NCBI GenBank assembly: GCA_934085595.1
Contig: CAKOHK010000002.1
Span: 1 to 64,000 of the forward strand
Length of the DNA stretch: 64,000 bases
Reading direction: 5' to 3'
Origin: an uncultured Bacilli bacterium
Lineage (GTDB): Bacteria > Bacillota_I > Bacilli_A > RF39 > UBA660
In this document: positions 8,693-17,557 of the stretch, piece after piece
Layout: each line of letters begins with the position of its first letter
Numbering within the stretch: the first letter of the stretch is position 1
Program-made: the position numbers and the translations under genes
Notes under the pieces: model-generated
Databases searched by the model: none
The model's input: the letters and a program-made list of their open reading frames with translations, nothing else
What the model was told of the DNA's origin: nothing

Positions 8693-10036
8693 ATGAGTAT
8701 TAACAATTTTATGAAAGAATTATCAAAAAATATGTATCTTCCAAAAGAAGAATATAATAACATTGTAGATCTTTTAGAATTATATGAAAAAGATAATATT
8801 ACTTTAGAAGAATACATAAAAAATAATTATAATAAAATATTTGAAAATTGGAAAAAAGAATATTATATGTTTAATATTCCAGGAGCTATTTTAAGTATAA
8901 AAGTAAATGATATAGAAAAACATATAGAAATAAATAATGATATAGATACTATATTTGATATCGCATCAATAACTAAATTATATACAGAATACATATTACT
9001 AAAGATAATAGATAATAAAGATTATAATATTTCACTAGATACTAAAATAACTGATTTAGTAAATATTTATCCTAATCTAGATAGTAATTTTAAGATAATA
9101 GATTTAATATCATTTGGAAATACTTATAATACTCTAGAAGACATAAGAACATCTAAAAATAAAGAAGAAGCACTGATTAGACTTAGAACAGCTAAAATAG
9201 TCGAAGAAAAAAGAGGCTATTATTTATATACTGATATACCTATAATGATATTAACGGATATATTAGAAACATATACTAAAAAAACATATAAAGAGTTATT
9301 TGATAAGTATATTATAGAAGATTTAAAATTATATGATACTCATTTAATACTAAGTGAAAAAGATAAATTAAAATATATGGGATATGATAAGAACACTGTA
9401 AATGATCCAAAAGCAAATATAATGGGAGGTTTTTACGGCCATGCAGGAGTAAAAGTAACATCTAAAGATTTAATATCATTTATTAGTAATTTTTATAATT
9501 CATTTAGTAAAGAAATAATTGATATAATAAATAAGAAATCTAATACAAAAAATATAGATTATGACATAAACGGATATAAAACAGAAGATATTAAGAATAT
9601 TAATAATCATATGCAAACTAAAAATAGAGCCCTTATTGGTAACTTCAATATAGCAGTAGATAAAACTATAATAAACGATTTTATTCCATCAACATTAGCT
9701 AGTGATAGTATGTCAAAAATAGGTTTTGCAGTACAAGGAAGTACAAGAGTACATGCAGAAACATCCATTATATATATGAATAATAAAGAATATAAAACAA
9801 GTACATCTTTATTACTTGATATAGTAAATGAATATAATGAAGCAAAAGAATATGAAAAAATAACAGGAAAAATAATAACTAAAGAAGGAGAAAATGATTA
9901 TACAAATAAGCATTACACATTAGATCCAAGAACACTTCTTCCATATAATGGTATATATAAAGAATTAGTAAACTTAATCGCAAGAGGAAGAATATTACTT
10001 ATTTATTCAGATTATAAAAAATTACAAAAAAATTAG
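8693..10036 (+). CDS. Beta-lactamase-fold serine hydrolase
   Basis: The 447-residue protein is a member of the class C beta-lactamase / PBP4* / esterase family: IPGAILSIKV at about 63-72, the catalytic SxxK as SITK in FDIASITKLYTEY (~95-107), and a YTD in place of the usual YxN. The GSTRVHAETS segment near 350 corresponds to the HxG/KTG strand. The first ~60 residues form an extra helical region. There is no signal peptide, so a cytoplasmic hydrolase/peptidase/esterase is more likely than a resistance enzyme. GAGGAG precedes the ATG at 8693; an ATG four bases earlier is out of frame. Confidence 0.75.
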   Translation: MSINNFMKELSKNMYLPKEEYNNIVDLLELYEKDNITLEEYIKNNYNKIFENWKKEYYMFNIPGAILSIKVNDIEKHIEINNDIDTIFDIASITKLYTEYILLKIIDNKDYNISLDTKITDLVNIYPNLDSNFKIIDLISFGNTYNTLEDIRTSKNKEEALIRLRTAKIVEEKRGYYLYTDIPIMILTDILETYTKKTYKELFDKYIIEDLKLYDTHLILSEKDKLKYMGYDKNTVNDPKANIMGGFYGHAGVKVTSKDLISFISNFYNSFSKEIIDIINKKSNTKNIDYDINGYKTEDIKNINNHMQTKNRALIGNFNIAVDKTIINDFIPSTLASDSMSKIGFAVQGSTRVHAETSIIYMNNKEYKTSTSLLLDIVNEYNEAKEYEKITGKIITKEGENDYTNKHYTLDPRTLLPYNGIYKELVNLIARGRILLIYSDYKKLQKN

Positions 10037-10045
10037 AATATTTTC

Positions 10046-10074
10046 TTTACAAACTCATAAAATAGAGGTACAAT
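10046..10074 (+). promoter_or_regulatory. Sigma-A-type promoter of the zinc-ribbon gene
   Basis: TTTACA at 10046-10051 and TACAAT at 10069-10074 with a 17-nt spacer; GGGAGGT and the ATG follow. Confidence 0.7.
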
Positions 10075-10101
10075 TTAAAAACGTTAAGGGAGGTATAGAA
10101 A

Positions 10102-10494
10102 ATGGAAAAAGTATTTTGTTCAAATTGTAACAAAGAAGTAAATTACATTATTAAAGGAGAAAAGATACCAGCTATTGTATCTGAAAGTGAATTTTATTAC
10201 AATGGATTAACTGCATATTGTAAAGAATGTGGTAGTGTAGTAGAGATTCCAAAGATATCTTTTATAAATGAAATGTTACTTGATGATGAAGTAAGAGAAA
10301 GTCATGGAATTATTTCATATAAAGAACTTAAAGAGTTTATTTTAAATGATGGACACTCTATGAAAGAAATAGAAGATATGCTTGGTACAAATCTATATAC
10401 AATATATGGATGGCTTGAAGGTATTATACCTCCGAAGTATATTTCTGATAAAATAAAAGAAATTAAAAATGGAAGTAAATTAACTTTAAAATAA
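10102..10494 (+). CDS. Zinc-ribbon plus helix-turn-helix protein (MqsA/YgiT-like)
   Basis: The 130-residue protein has CSNC at residues 6-9 and CKEC at about 41-44, a two-knuckle zinc ribbon like that of YgiT/MqsA-type regulators. It is followed by SYKELKEFILNDGHSMKEIE and a helix-turn-helix-like segment (MLGTNLYTIYGWLEGIIPP). MqsA-type proteins are DNA-binding antitoxins, but no toxin gene lies next to it; it sits alone between its own promoter and terminator. It is more safely a small DNA-binding regulator of unknown target. Confidence 0.6.
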   Translation: MEKVFCSNCNKEVNYIIKGEKIPAIVSESEFYYNGLTAYCKECGSVVEIPKISFINEMLLDDEVRESHGIISYKELKEFILNDGHSMKEIEDMLGTNLYTIYGWLEGIIPPKYISDKIKEIKNGSKLTLK

Positions 10495-10498
10495 TAAT

Positions 10499-10518
10499 CT
10501 CAGTTTAACTGAGTTTTA
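10499..10518 (+). terminator. Terminator of the zinc-ribbon gene
   Basis: Stem CTCAG (extendable to CTCAGTT) at 10499 pairs with CTGAG ending at 10513, followed by TTTTA. Confidence 0.7.
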
Positions 10519-10547
10519 TTTATGCAAAAAAACGTTTGCAAATAAAG

Positions 10548-10576
10548 TTGACATAAATTGTATAAGATGTTATTAT
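10548..10576 (+). promoter_or_regulatory. Sigma-A-type promoter of the HAD-MBL-priA-fmt operon
   Basis: TTGACA at 10548-10553, 17-nt spacer, TATTAT at 10571-10576 (an overlapping TATAAT lies 3 bases further). The palindrome TTTGCAAA sits at 10535-10542, five bases before the -35; the same arrangement occurs before recA. Confidence 0.75.
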
Positions 10577-10601
10577 AATTTTATAAAAGGAGAATGCTAT
10601 T

Positions 10602-11117
10602 ATGAGAAGATTATATATTGATTTTGATGGAGTAGTAATGGATACAATTCCTCTACTTTATAAAGCTTTAGAACAAAGTGGAACAAATGTATCAGATGAA
10701 GGACAAGTAAGAGTATTCATGTCTACTTTTGATTTTAGTAAAATAGTAAATGATAATAATATATTAAATGATTCAATAAATTGTATTAATAAACTAATTG
10801 AAAGTAATAGATTTGAAATAAGTTTTTTAACACATGTAAACTCACTTGAAGAAGGTATAGTGAAGATTGATTATCTAAGAGAAAAGTTTAAAAATATAAG
10901 TATAATAATAGTGCCAAAACAAGTATCAAAAACAAAACCAGTTCATAGTAGGGGTGCAATTCTAGTGGATGATTATAGTGGAAACTTAAGAGAATGGGAA
11001 AGTACGGGAGGAATAGCAGTAAGATTCTCTAAAGAATTAGAATCAAGTGGATTTACTGTAATAAATAAACTAGATAAACTACTAGATTTATTTGATGAAA
11101 ATGGTGATATATTATGA
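10602..11117 (+). CDS. HAD-superfamily hydrolase, 5'-nucleotidase-like
   Basis: The 171-residue protein begins MRRLYIDFDGVVMDT; DFDGVVMD is HAD motif I with both catalytic aspartates. SFLTHVNS near residue 80 fits motif II and VDDYSGN near 125 the acidic motif IV. The small size and DxDGVxxDT resemble the NT5C deoxyribonucleotidase branch, but the substrate is uncertain. It ends TGATAA and overlaps the next ATG by four bases. It uses TGA as stop, supporting the standard code. Confidence 0.7.
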   Translation: MRRLYIDFDGVVMDTIPLLYKALEQSGTNVSDEGQVRVFMSTFDFSKIVNDNNILNDSINCINKLIESNRFEISFLTHVNSLEEGIVKIDYLREKFKNISIIIVPKQVSKTKPVHSRGAILVDDYSGNLREWESTGGIAVRFSKELESSGFTVINKLDKLLDLFDENGDIL

Positions 11118-11641
11118 TAAAAATAACTAAAATAGTAAATGGTTATTTAGATGAAAATTGCTATTTAATTGAGAGTCAAGATAGTATTTTAATAGTTGAC
11201 CCAGGAAGTGAAAGTGAAAAAATAATATCCAAAATAAAAGAAATAAATAAAGAAGTAAAAGCAATACTAATAACACATTATCACTTCGACCACATCGGAG
11301 CACTAGATGAACTTAAAAATAAATATGATGTAAACGTAATCGACTACAAAAGTAAACAAAATGTAAATATAGATGACATGAACTTTAAAGTAATTAAATG
11401 CTATGGACACACACTAGATAGTGTAATGTTCTATTTTTATGATGATAAAATTATATTCACAGGCGACTTTGTATTTAAAGGAACAATAGGTATTTATGAT
11501 AAAGAAAATGAACAAACAATGTTTGAAAGTCTAAGTATGATAAAAGATTTTGATAAAGACATAGTATTATATCCAGGACATGGCATGCAAACAACTATAG
11601 GCTTTGAACTAGAAAATAATCCATTCTTAAGAGGCATTTAA
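11114..11641 (+). CDS. MBL-fold metallohydrolase (glyoxalase II-like)
   Basis: The 175-residue protein has the metallo-beta-lactamase motif THYHFDHIG (HxHxDH, ~residues 54-62), a third ligand in CYGHTLDSVMFY, the aspartate in FTGDFVF and the late histidine in YPGHGMQT. It is a compact YcbL/GloB-type hydrolase with two metals, probably a thioester or small-molecule hydrolase. It overlaps the HAD gene by 4 bases and its stop shares a base with priA (TAATG), showing tight coupling. Confidence 0.85.
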   Translation: MIKITKIVNGYLDENCYLIESQDSILIVDPGSESEKIISKIKEINKEVKAILITHYHFDHIGALDELKNKYDVNVIDYKSKQNVNIDDMNFKVIKCYGHTLDSVMFYFYDDKIIFTGDFVFKGTIGIYDKENEQTMFESLSMIKDFDKDIVLYPGHGMQTTIGFELENNPFLRGI

Positions 11642-13797
11642 TGTTAGCAAGTGTATTAATAGAATATTCAGTAAAATCACTAAATAAAGTTTTTGACTAC
11701 TTAGTGCCAGAAGATATAAAAGACATAAAAGTAGGAAATAAAGTAATAGTGAGTTTCGGAAGTAAAGAAGTAGAAGGCTTTGTACTAAACATTCATAATA
11801 ACATAGATAAAAACATTGAATATAAATCAATAATTAAAATAGTAGAAAGCGAGTTTTATTTAAATAATGAACTATTAGAACTAGGAAAATACATGAGTGA
11901 AAACTTAATATGTAATCTAATATCATGTTACCAGTGTATGCTACCAAAAGCGTTAAAAGCATCTAAAAAAACAAATATAAATAAAAAGTATAAAACTCTA
12001 TTACACATAAATGAAAATATTAATATAAAAGAATATATAGAAAATAATAAAAGAAATACTTCAGAAATAAAAGTACTAGATGGATTAGAAAATAAAATTA
12101 ATGATAAAAAAGAATACTCCCTTGCGGCAGTAAAAAGATTAATGGAAAAAAATATAATATACGAAACAAAAGAAGAAGTATATAGAGAAGTAGAAGTAAC
12201 AAACGAAGAAAAGAGAAAAATAATATTAACAAGTGCTCAAGAAGAAGCGTTTAATGAAATTAAAAATGGAAAAGAAAATAAGTATTTATTATACGGAGTA
12301 ACAGGAAGTGGTAAAACAGAAGTATATATAAAACTAATAGAAGAAACTTTAAAAGAAAATAAATCAGCCATAGTACTAGTACCAGAAATATCACTAACAC
12401 CACAAATAGTTTCAAGATTCAAAAGTGTCTTTAAAGATAATATAGCTATTTTTCATAGTGCTTTATCTGAAGGTGAAAAATACGATGAATATAGAAAAAT
12501 AATGAAAGGTAATATAAGTGTAGTAGTAGGAGCAAGAAGTGCTGTATTTATGCCACTTAAAAATATAGGTTTAATAATTATAGATGAATGTCAAAGCTCT
12601 ACATACATGCAAGAAAATACTCCGAAATATAATGCGATAGATATAGCGTTTTATAGAGCAGAAAAACATAATGCAAAAGTTATACTAGGAAGCGCAACAC
12701 CAAGCCTTGAACAATATGCAAGAGGATTAAAAGGTGTATATAAACTTGTAAAATTAACAAATAGAATAAGTGGTAGATTTCCTGAAATAAAATTAGTAGA
12801 TATGGAAAAAGAAGCAAAAAAACATAACTACATAATAAGTTCAGAATTAGATAGTGAAATCAAAAAAACAATAAGCGAAAATCATCAAGTAATTATACTA
12901 TTAAACAGAAGAGGTTATAGTACATTTTTATCATGTTCTAACTGTGGATATGTATATAAATGTCCTAACTGCGATATTTCACTAACATATCATAAAAGTA
13001 GTAATGTTTACACTTGTCACTACTGTGGCTATAGAAAAGAAAGTGATAAACTATGTCCATCATGCCATGAAGAAGCAATTAAAGACCTAGGACTTGGAAC
13101 AGAAAAACTAGAAAGCATATTAAAAGAAAGATATAATGTAGAAGTACTTAGAATGGATGCAGATACAACAAGCTATAAAAATGCACATCAAAAATTGATA
13201 AATGATTTTAGCAGTGGAAAATATAAAATATTAGTTGGAACACAAATGATAAGTAAAGGGTTAAACTTTGAAAATGCTTGCTTAGTAGGAATTATAAATG
13301 CAGATGCATCCCTAGCACTACCTGACTTTAGAAGTGGTGAAAAGACATATGAATTATTAAGTCAAACAGCAGGAAGAGTCGGAAGATATGATTTACCAGG
13401 TAAAGTACTAGTGCAAACATATAATATGGATAACTATGTATATAAATGCGTAATGAAAAATGATTATGAAAAGTTTTTTATGGAAGAAATGAGAATAAGA
13501 AAAATATTAAGTTATCCACCATACTACTATATATGTAGAATAAATATAATAAGTACAAATTATGATGCAGCAAGCACTAACAGTACCAAAGTTAAAAATT
13601 ATTTAGATAATCACCTAAACGAATCATTTATAATACTAGGACCAACAATGTCAAATATATTTAGAATAAAAAATAACTATTATTTTACAGTCATGATAAA
13701 ATATAAAGATAAAAAAGATTTATTAAAAGTATTAAATGAACTAAATGAAGTATTCAACGTAAAAGATGTAAAACTTGATATAAGTATAAATATTTAA
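11641..13797 (+). CDS. priA: Primosomal replication-restart helicase PriA
   Basis: The 718-residue protein has the PriA layout: an N-terminal DNA-binding domain (VKSLNKVFDYLVP...), Walker A YGVTGSGKTE at ~218, HSALSEGEKYDEYRKI, motif III GSATPSLE, two zinc-binding clusters with eight cysteines (CSNC, CPNC, CHYC, CPSC at ~431-473) and the C-terminal helicase motifs VGTQMISKGLNF and QTAGRVGR. PriA reloads DnaB at stalled forks. Motif II is unusual: IIDECQSSTYMQE instead of the common DEEHDSSYKQ, keeping D and E. It is coupled to the MBL gene by one base, and fmt follows 27 bases later, the usual priA-fmt order. Confidence 0.95.
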   Translation: MLASVLIEYSVKSLNKVFDYLVPEDIKDIKVGNKVIVSFGSKEVEGFVLNIHNNIDKNIEYKSIIKIVESEFYLNNELLELGKYMSENLICNLISCYQCMLPKALKASKKTNINKKYKTLLHINENINIKEYIENNKRNTSEIKVLDGLENKINDKKEYSLAAVKRLMEKNIIYETKEEVYREVEVTNEEKRKIILTSAQEEAFNEIKNGKENKYLLYGVTGSGKTEVYIKLIEETLKENKSAIVLVPEISLTPQIVSRFKSVFKDNIAIFHSALSEGEKYDEYRKIMKGNISVVVGARSAVFMPLKNIGLIIIDECQSSTYMQENTPKYNAIDIAFYRAEKHNAKVILGSATPSLEQYARGLKGVYKLVKLTNRISGRFPEIKLVDMEKEAKKHNYIISSELDSEIKKTISENHQVIILLNRRGYSTFLSCSNCGYVYKCPNCDISLTYHKSSNVYTCHYCGYRKESDKLCPSCHEEAIKDLGLGTEKLESILKERYNVEVLRMDADTTSYKNAHQKLINDFSSGKYKILVGTQMISKGLNFENACLVGIINADASLALPDFRSGEKTYELLSQTAGRVGRYDLPGKVLVQTYNMDNYVYKCVMKNDYEKFFMEEMRIRKILSYPPYYYICRINIISTNYDAASTNSTKVKNYLDNHLNESFIILGPTMSNIFRIKNNYYFTVMIKYKDKKDLLKVLNELNEVFNVKDVKLDISINI

Positions 13798-13824
13798 TAT
13801 AATTGTGTATAAAGGAAGGCCTAA

Positions 13825-14760
13825 ATGAAAGATAAAAAAGTAGTATTTATGGGAACACCAGATTTTAGTGTTCCAGTATTAGAAATGTTAATAGAAAAAA
13901 CAAATGTAATATTAGTAGTTACAAAGGAAGATGCTAAAAGTGGAAGAGGAGAGAAAATAAGATTTTCACCTATAAAAGAAGTAGCATTAAAACATAATAT
14001 AGAAGTATTTCAGCCACATAAAATAAGAGAAGAATATAATTATATTTTAGAAAAGAATCCAGATATTATAATAACATGTGCTTATGGACAAATAATTCCA
14101 AAAGAACTACTATTTACACCACCTTATAAAGCAATAAATGTACATGCTTCACTTTTACCAAAGTTAAGAGGAGGAGCACCGCTTCATAGATGCTTAATTG
14201 ATGGATACAAAGAAACAGGTGTTACTATAATGTACATGGCAGAAGGAATGGATGATGGAGATATAATAACAAGTGCTAAAATAGATATAAATGATGATGA
14301 TAATGTAGGAATAATACATGATAAATTAAGTATTATGGGAAGAGATTTATTAGAAAATACACTTGAAGATATATTTAGTGGAAACGTAAAAAGAATAAAA
14401 CAAGACGAAAGTGAAGTAACATTTGCTAAAATAATCAAAAAAGAAGAAGAACACCTTGATTTTAATAAAACAGCACAGAAAGTACATAATAAAATAAGAG
14501 GATTATATCCATTTCCAGTATCTTATGTAGTTTTAAATGGTGAAATATTAAAAATATGTGAAAGCAAAATAGGAAATGAAATAAATAAAGGTACACTAGG
14601 AGAAATAACTAATATATATAAAGATTCATTTGGAGTAAAATGCAAAGATAAAGAAATACTAATAACAAGAGTAAAACCAGCAGGTAAAAAAGAAATGAGT
14701 TCTAAAGATTATATAAACGGAAAAGGTAAAGAAAAGTTACTAGGAGAAATACTATGTTAA
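13825..14760 (+). CDS. fmt: Methionyl-tRNA formyltransferase
   Basis: The 311-residue protein starts KVVFMGTPDFSVPVLEMLI and contains the catalytic signature ASLLPKLRGGAPLHRCLIDG with the Asn/His/Asp set (INVHASLLPKLRGGAP, ~109-124; MDDGDI near 152). Its C-terminal OB-fold binds tRNA. It transfers a formyl group from 10-formyl-THF to Met-tRNAi. GGAAGG lies upstream of the ATG. Its 3' end overlaps the next gene by 7 bases. Length is normal. Confidence 0.97.
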   Translation: MKDKKVVFMGTPDFSVPVLEMLIEKTNVILVVTKEDAKSGRGEKIRFSPIKEVALKHNIEVFQPHKIREEYNYILEKNPDIIITCAYGQIIPKELLFTPPYKAINVHASLLPKLRGGAPLHRCLIDGYKETGVTIMYMAEGMDDGDIITSAKIDINDDDNVGIIHDKLSIMGRDLLENTLEDIFSGNVKRIKQDESEVTFAKIIKKEEEHLDFNKTAQKVHNKIRGLYPFPVSYVVLNGEILKICESKIGNEINKGTLGEITNIYKDSFGVKCKDKEILITRVKPAGKKEMSSKDYINGKGKEKLLGEILC

Positions 14761-15497
14761 AAAGAAAAGAAAATAATGATAAAATAACTATAAGTAAAAA
14801 AGAATTAGGACTATTTATAATAATTATTATTTTAGCTATGATTCTATGTATAGTAGCATCACGTTTTATAAGTGATAAAATAGAACTAAGCAATAAAAAT
14901 ACTATTTCATTAAGCGATAAACTATCACAAATAAAAGATAACTACGATATAACAGTAACAAAAAATGAAAATGGCACTAAAACTATATATACAATAATGT
15001 GTGATAGTGATATATGCTTATATAAAAATAACGATTTAGAATATAAAGAACTATTAGAATACAAAGGTAAATATTATACATTAGACCAAATGACAGACAT
15101 AGATAACGCAAAATTAATAGAGGTAAAAACGGATATAATAAATACATCTTTAAATAAAAAATACTACAACTTAAACTTAATAAAAAATATAATCGAAACA
15201 TCATCAAGAGATAAAAACGAAGATAATAAAATAGAAGCACACACTTCTCTTATAAGATATTTAAAAGAATATAACTATGAATATAATGAAATAAATAAGG
15301 TAGACTCAGACATTAATATACCAATTACAGTAGTAAACGGAACAAATACTCTAAGAAGTATAATGATAGATTATAAAGAAATAGACAAATACTTTAATAA
15401 TACTTCATATGAAACTTTAACTTATACTATAGCTATAAATAGTGTAGGAAACATAGATTTAAAAGAAATTAAAGAATATATCGAAAATAATATGTAA
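14754..15497 (+). CDS. Membrane-anchored hypothetical protein
   Basis: The 247-residue protein has a charged 20-residue N-terminus, one strong membrane helix at about 22-42 (LGLFIIIIILAMILCIVASR) and an extracellular region rich in Asn, Lys and Asp without a recognised domain. It overlaps fmt by seven bases and ends the operon that started at the HAD gene. The topology suggests an exported, membrane-tethered domain. Function unknown. Confidence 0.6.
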   Translation: MLKRKENNDKITISKKELGLFIIIIILAMILCIVASRFISDKIELSNKNTISLSDKLSQIKDNYDITVTKNENGTKTIYTIMCDSDICLYKNNDLEYKELLEYKGKYYTLDQMTDIDNAKLIEVKTDIINTSLNKKYYNLNLIKNIIETSSRDKNEDNKIEAHTSLIRYLKEYNYEYNEINKVDSDINIPITVVNGTNTLRSIMIDYKEIDKYFNNTSYETLTYTIAINSVGNIDLKEIKEYIENNM

Positions 15498-15507
15498 GTA
15501 GACCTAA

Positions 15508-15537
15508 TTGACAAAATACTACAATCTTTTGTATAAT
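15508..15537 (+). promoter_or_regulatory. Sigma-A-type promoter of gpsB / rnpB
   Basis: TTGACA at 15508-15513 and TATAAT at 15532-15537 with an 18-nt spacer, 24 nt before the gpsB ATG. Confidence 0.8.
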
Positions 15538-15561
15538 TAATTTGGAAGAGAGGCTATAAGG

Positions 15562-15876
15562 ATGTTTGAGGATAAGAGGTTTCTAAGTGCTAAAGAGATA
15601 CTAGAAAAAGATTTTAAAATTGATGCTAAAGGATATAGGCCACAAGAAGTGGATCAATTCCTTGATTTAATAATTAAAGACTATGTTGATTTTGAAACAA
15701 CAACTAAAAGATTAATAAATGAAATTAAATTACTTGAAAATGATAATGCAAAATTGAAAGCTGAAATTAGAAACTTAAAATCTACTTTGGAATTAGCTAG
15801 CTCTAACAAAAATGTTACTAATGTTGATTTACTAAAAAGAATTAGTGATTTAGAAAAAGTAGTATACGGTGAATAA
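15562..15876 (+). CDS. gpsB: Cell-cycle protein GpsB (DivIVA-like)
   Basis: The 104-residue protein has the DivIVA/GpsB N-terminal lipid- and partner-binding module (LSAKEILEKDFKIDAKGYRP and the following VDQFLDLIIKDY) and a coiled coil to ~75, with a short C-terminal trimerising helix ending DLLKRISDLEKVVYG. GpsB couples penicillin-binding proteins to the division site. The neighbouring RNase P RNA gene is the conserved arrangement in Bacilli and supports the assignment. The stop codon abuts the RNA. Confidence 0.93.
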   Translation: MFEDKRFLSAKEILEKDFKIDAKGYRPQEVDQFLDLIIKDYVDFETTTKRLINEIKLLENDNAKLKAEIRNLKSTLELASSNKNVTNVDLLKRISDLEKVVYGE

Positions 15877-16222
15877 TATTTTTTAGGCAAACGCTGCATA
15901 TAATTATGTAGAGGAAAGTCCATGCTCACATAGTTCTGGAATGACTATACTGTTCGTGCTAGAGGAAAAAATAACTCTAGGTAGCATTATTGCTAACGGC
16001 ATTGAAATAATCAAGACCTGATTAAAGTAAATATAAAAGTGCCAAAGAGACGAGTTTACTTAGGAATAAGTAAAGTGGAACGAGGTAAACCCCACGAGTG
16101 AGAAACCCAAATTTGGTAGGGGAACTTTTACAAATGAATAATAAAGGCGTAAAGGAAGAGAAATCTTAGATAGATGTTTGCCACCTATATGGTACAGAAC
16201 ATGGCTTATTAAAAATATTATT
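15877..16222 (+). ncRNA. rnpB: RNase P RNA (bacillus type B)
   Basis: The sequence contains the universal core: GAGGAAAGTCCATGCTC at 15911-15927, a GTGCCA-type segment, GGTAAACCCC, GAGAAACCCAAATTTGGTAGGGGAAC and the 3' core ACAGAACATGGCTTA, in the order of Bacillus subtilis rnpB. The ends are set by a long AT P1 helix (about 15873-15886 with 16209-16222), so each end is uncertain by a few bases. The RNA is the catalytic component that matures the 5' ends of tRNAs. Its location after gpsB matches other Bacilli. Confidence 0.95.
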
Positions 16223-16239
16223 ATTTTATTAAGGAGTAA

Positions 16240-16749
16240 ATGAAAGTGAAAGAAATAGGCGAAAGCTTTAGAATAGCAAGATGTAACATAGGCTTATCAA
16301 AAGAAGAAGTAGTCAAAGATTTAAATATAACACTAGGACAACTAGATAACCTAGAAGATGGAAATGCAAACGCATTTAAAGATATATTTTTCTTGAAAGA
16401 TTTAGTTAAAAAATATGCTATTTATTTAAACTTAGATTCTGAAGAAATAATAAGTAAGTTTAATGATTTTATATTTGGCTACACATCAAGAATACCAGTA
16501 GAAGATATTTTAGAGCAAACAAGAGAGTTTAATTTAATAGAAAAGAAAAATAATGAAGATAAAGTAGTATCTCCATACACTAAAGTAAAAAAAGAATATA
16601 AAACAAAATATATTTTATTATGTACACTAGGAGTTATAATACTTATAGTAATAGTATTCTTATTAATTGTTTATATAGCAAATAAAACAAATAATAAACT
16701 ATTAAGTGATAATTTAGAAAGGAATGTTTACCATGAATGTGCCCAATAA
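16240..16749 (+). CDS. RodZ-like helix-turn-helix membrane protein
   Basis: The 169-residue protein has an N-terminal Xre-type HTH of the RodZ kind (IGESFRIARCNIGLSKEEV and DLNITLGQLDNLEDGN), a basic linker and one transmembrane helix at ~125-148. It stops shortly afterward, lacking most of the periplasmic domain of RodZ. Its 3' end overlaps pgsA; the rodZ-pgsA pair is conserved in Bacilli. RodZ links MreB to the elongation machinery; this short version may retain only the cytoplasmic role. The start ATG at 16240 has AAGGAG upstream. Confidence 0.75.
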   Translation: MKVKEIGESFRIARCNIGLSKEEVVKDLNITLGQLDNLEDGNANAFKDIFFLKDLVKKYAIYLNLDSEEIISKFNDFIFGYTSRIPVEDILEQTREFNLIEKKNNEDKVVSPYTKVKKEYKTKYILLCTLGVIILIVIVFLLIVYIANKTNNKLLSDNLERNVYHECAQ

Positions 16750-17329
16750 AATTACAATATGTAGAATAGCTTTATCAGTATTATTATTAGTAGTAATGTT
16801 ATTTCCGTTAGATAAAATAGGTATAACATTTCCATTATTTGAAATAGTAGCAAAAAAAGGAACTATAATTATAGATTGCAAATATTTAATATGTGGTATT
16901 ATGTTTGCAGTAGCAGCATTTACAGATTTCTTAGATGGATATCTTGCAAGAAAATATAATTTAGTAACTGACTATGGTAAAGTATTAGATGCAATAGCAG
17001 ATAAAGTACTAGTTAATGGAGTATTAATATTATTTGCAGTTAATGGATATATTTCTCCAGTAATACCAGTTGTAATAATATCAAGAGATACAATAGTAGA
17101 TTCTATAAAAATGATAGCTGGTCAAAAATCAGGAGCTGTTGGAGCATCAAAACTAGGTAAAATAAAAACAGCAGTTATGTTAGTAGGAATTACATTAACA
17201 TTCTTTTATAACTTACCATTTGAATTATGGAATATAAATGTATCAACAGTACTTCTTTTAATAGCAACTATTTTATCAGTAGTAAGTGGTGTGGAGTACT
17301 ATAATAAAAATAAAAAATATTTAATATAA
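16733..17329 (+). CDS. pgsA: CDP-diacylglycerol--glycerol-3-phosphate 3-phosphatidyltransferase
   Basis: The 198-residue integral membrane protein has the CDP-alcohol phosphatidyltransferase motif DFLDGYLARKYNLVTDYGKVLDAIADK, broken here as DFLDGYLARK then TDYGKVLDAIADK (DGxxAR-GxxxDxxxD), needed for catalysis. It makes phosphatidylglycerol phosphate, the first committed step of PG synthesis. AGAAAGGA at 16716-16723 points to the ATG at 16733 (MNVPNKITICR) rather than the one nine bases earlier. It overlaps the rodZ-like gene by 17 bases. Confidence 0.93.
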   Translation: MNVPNKITICRIALSVLLLVVMLFPLDKIGITFPLFEIVAKKGTIIIDCKYLICGIMFAVAAFTDFLDGYLARKYNLVTDYGKVLDAIADKVLVNGVLILFAVNGYISPVIPVVIISRDTIVDSIKMIAGQKSGAVGASKLGKIKTAVMLVGITLTFFYNLPFELWNINVSTVLLLIATILSVVSGVEYYNKNKKYLI

Positions 17330-17462
17330 AATAATAAATGCGTTCATGAAAGTGTTCGCTTTTTTACAAATAAAAATTAAGTAATATAAAAGAAATACTA
17401 ATAACAATAATGAAATTTACATTTTTTAATAAAAACATAAAATGTTAATTATAATAGCAAAG

Positions 17463-17488
17463 ATTCCACTAAAAAGGTGGAATTTTTT
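17463..17488 (+). terminator. Rho-independent terminator
   Basis: Perfect stem ATTCCAC (17463-17469)/GTGGAAT (17477-17483) followed by five T. It is 134 bases past pgsA, with a TATAAT-like box just upstream at about 17450, so it may end pgsA read-through or a very short RNA. No other feature is recognised in 17330-17557. Confidence 0.7.
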
Positions 17489-17557
17489 ACTATTTTGTAT
17501 TAAATTAGTAATGTAATAGATTTATATTAAATACATAAATTAATAAAAAGGAATATT

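Noticed and set aside
10102..10494. Toxin-antitoxin module
   Set aside because: The zinc-ribbon/HTH protein resembles MqsA, but there is no toxin partner; it has its own promoter and terminator.
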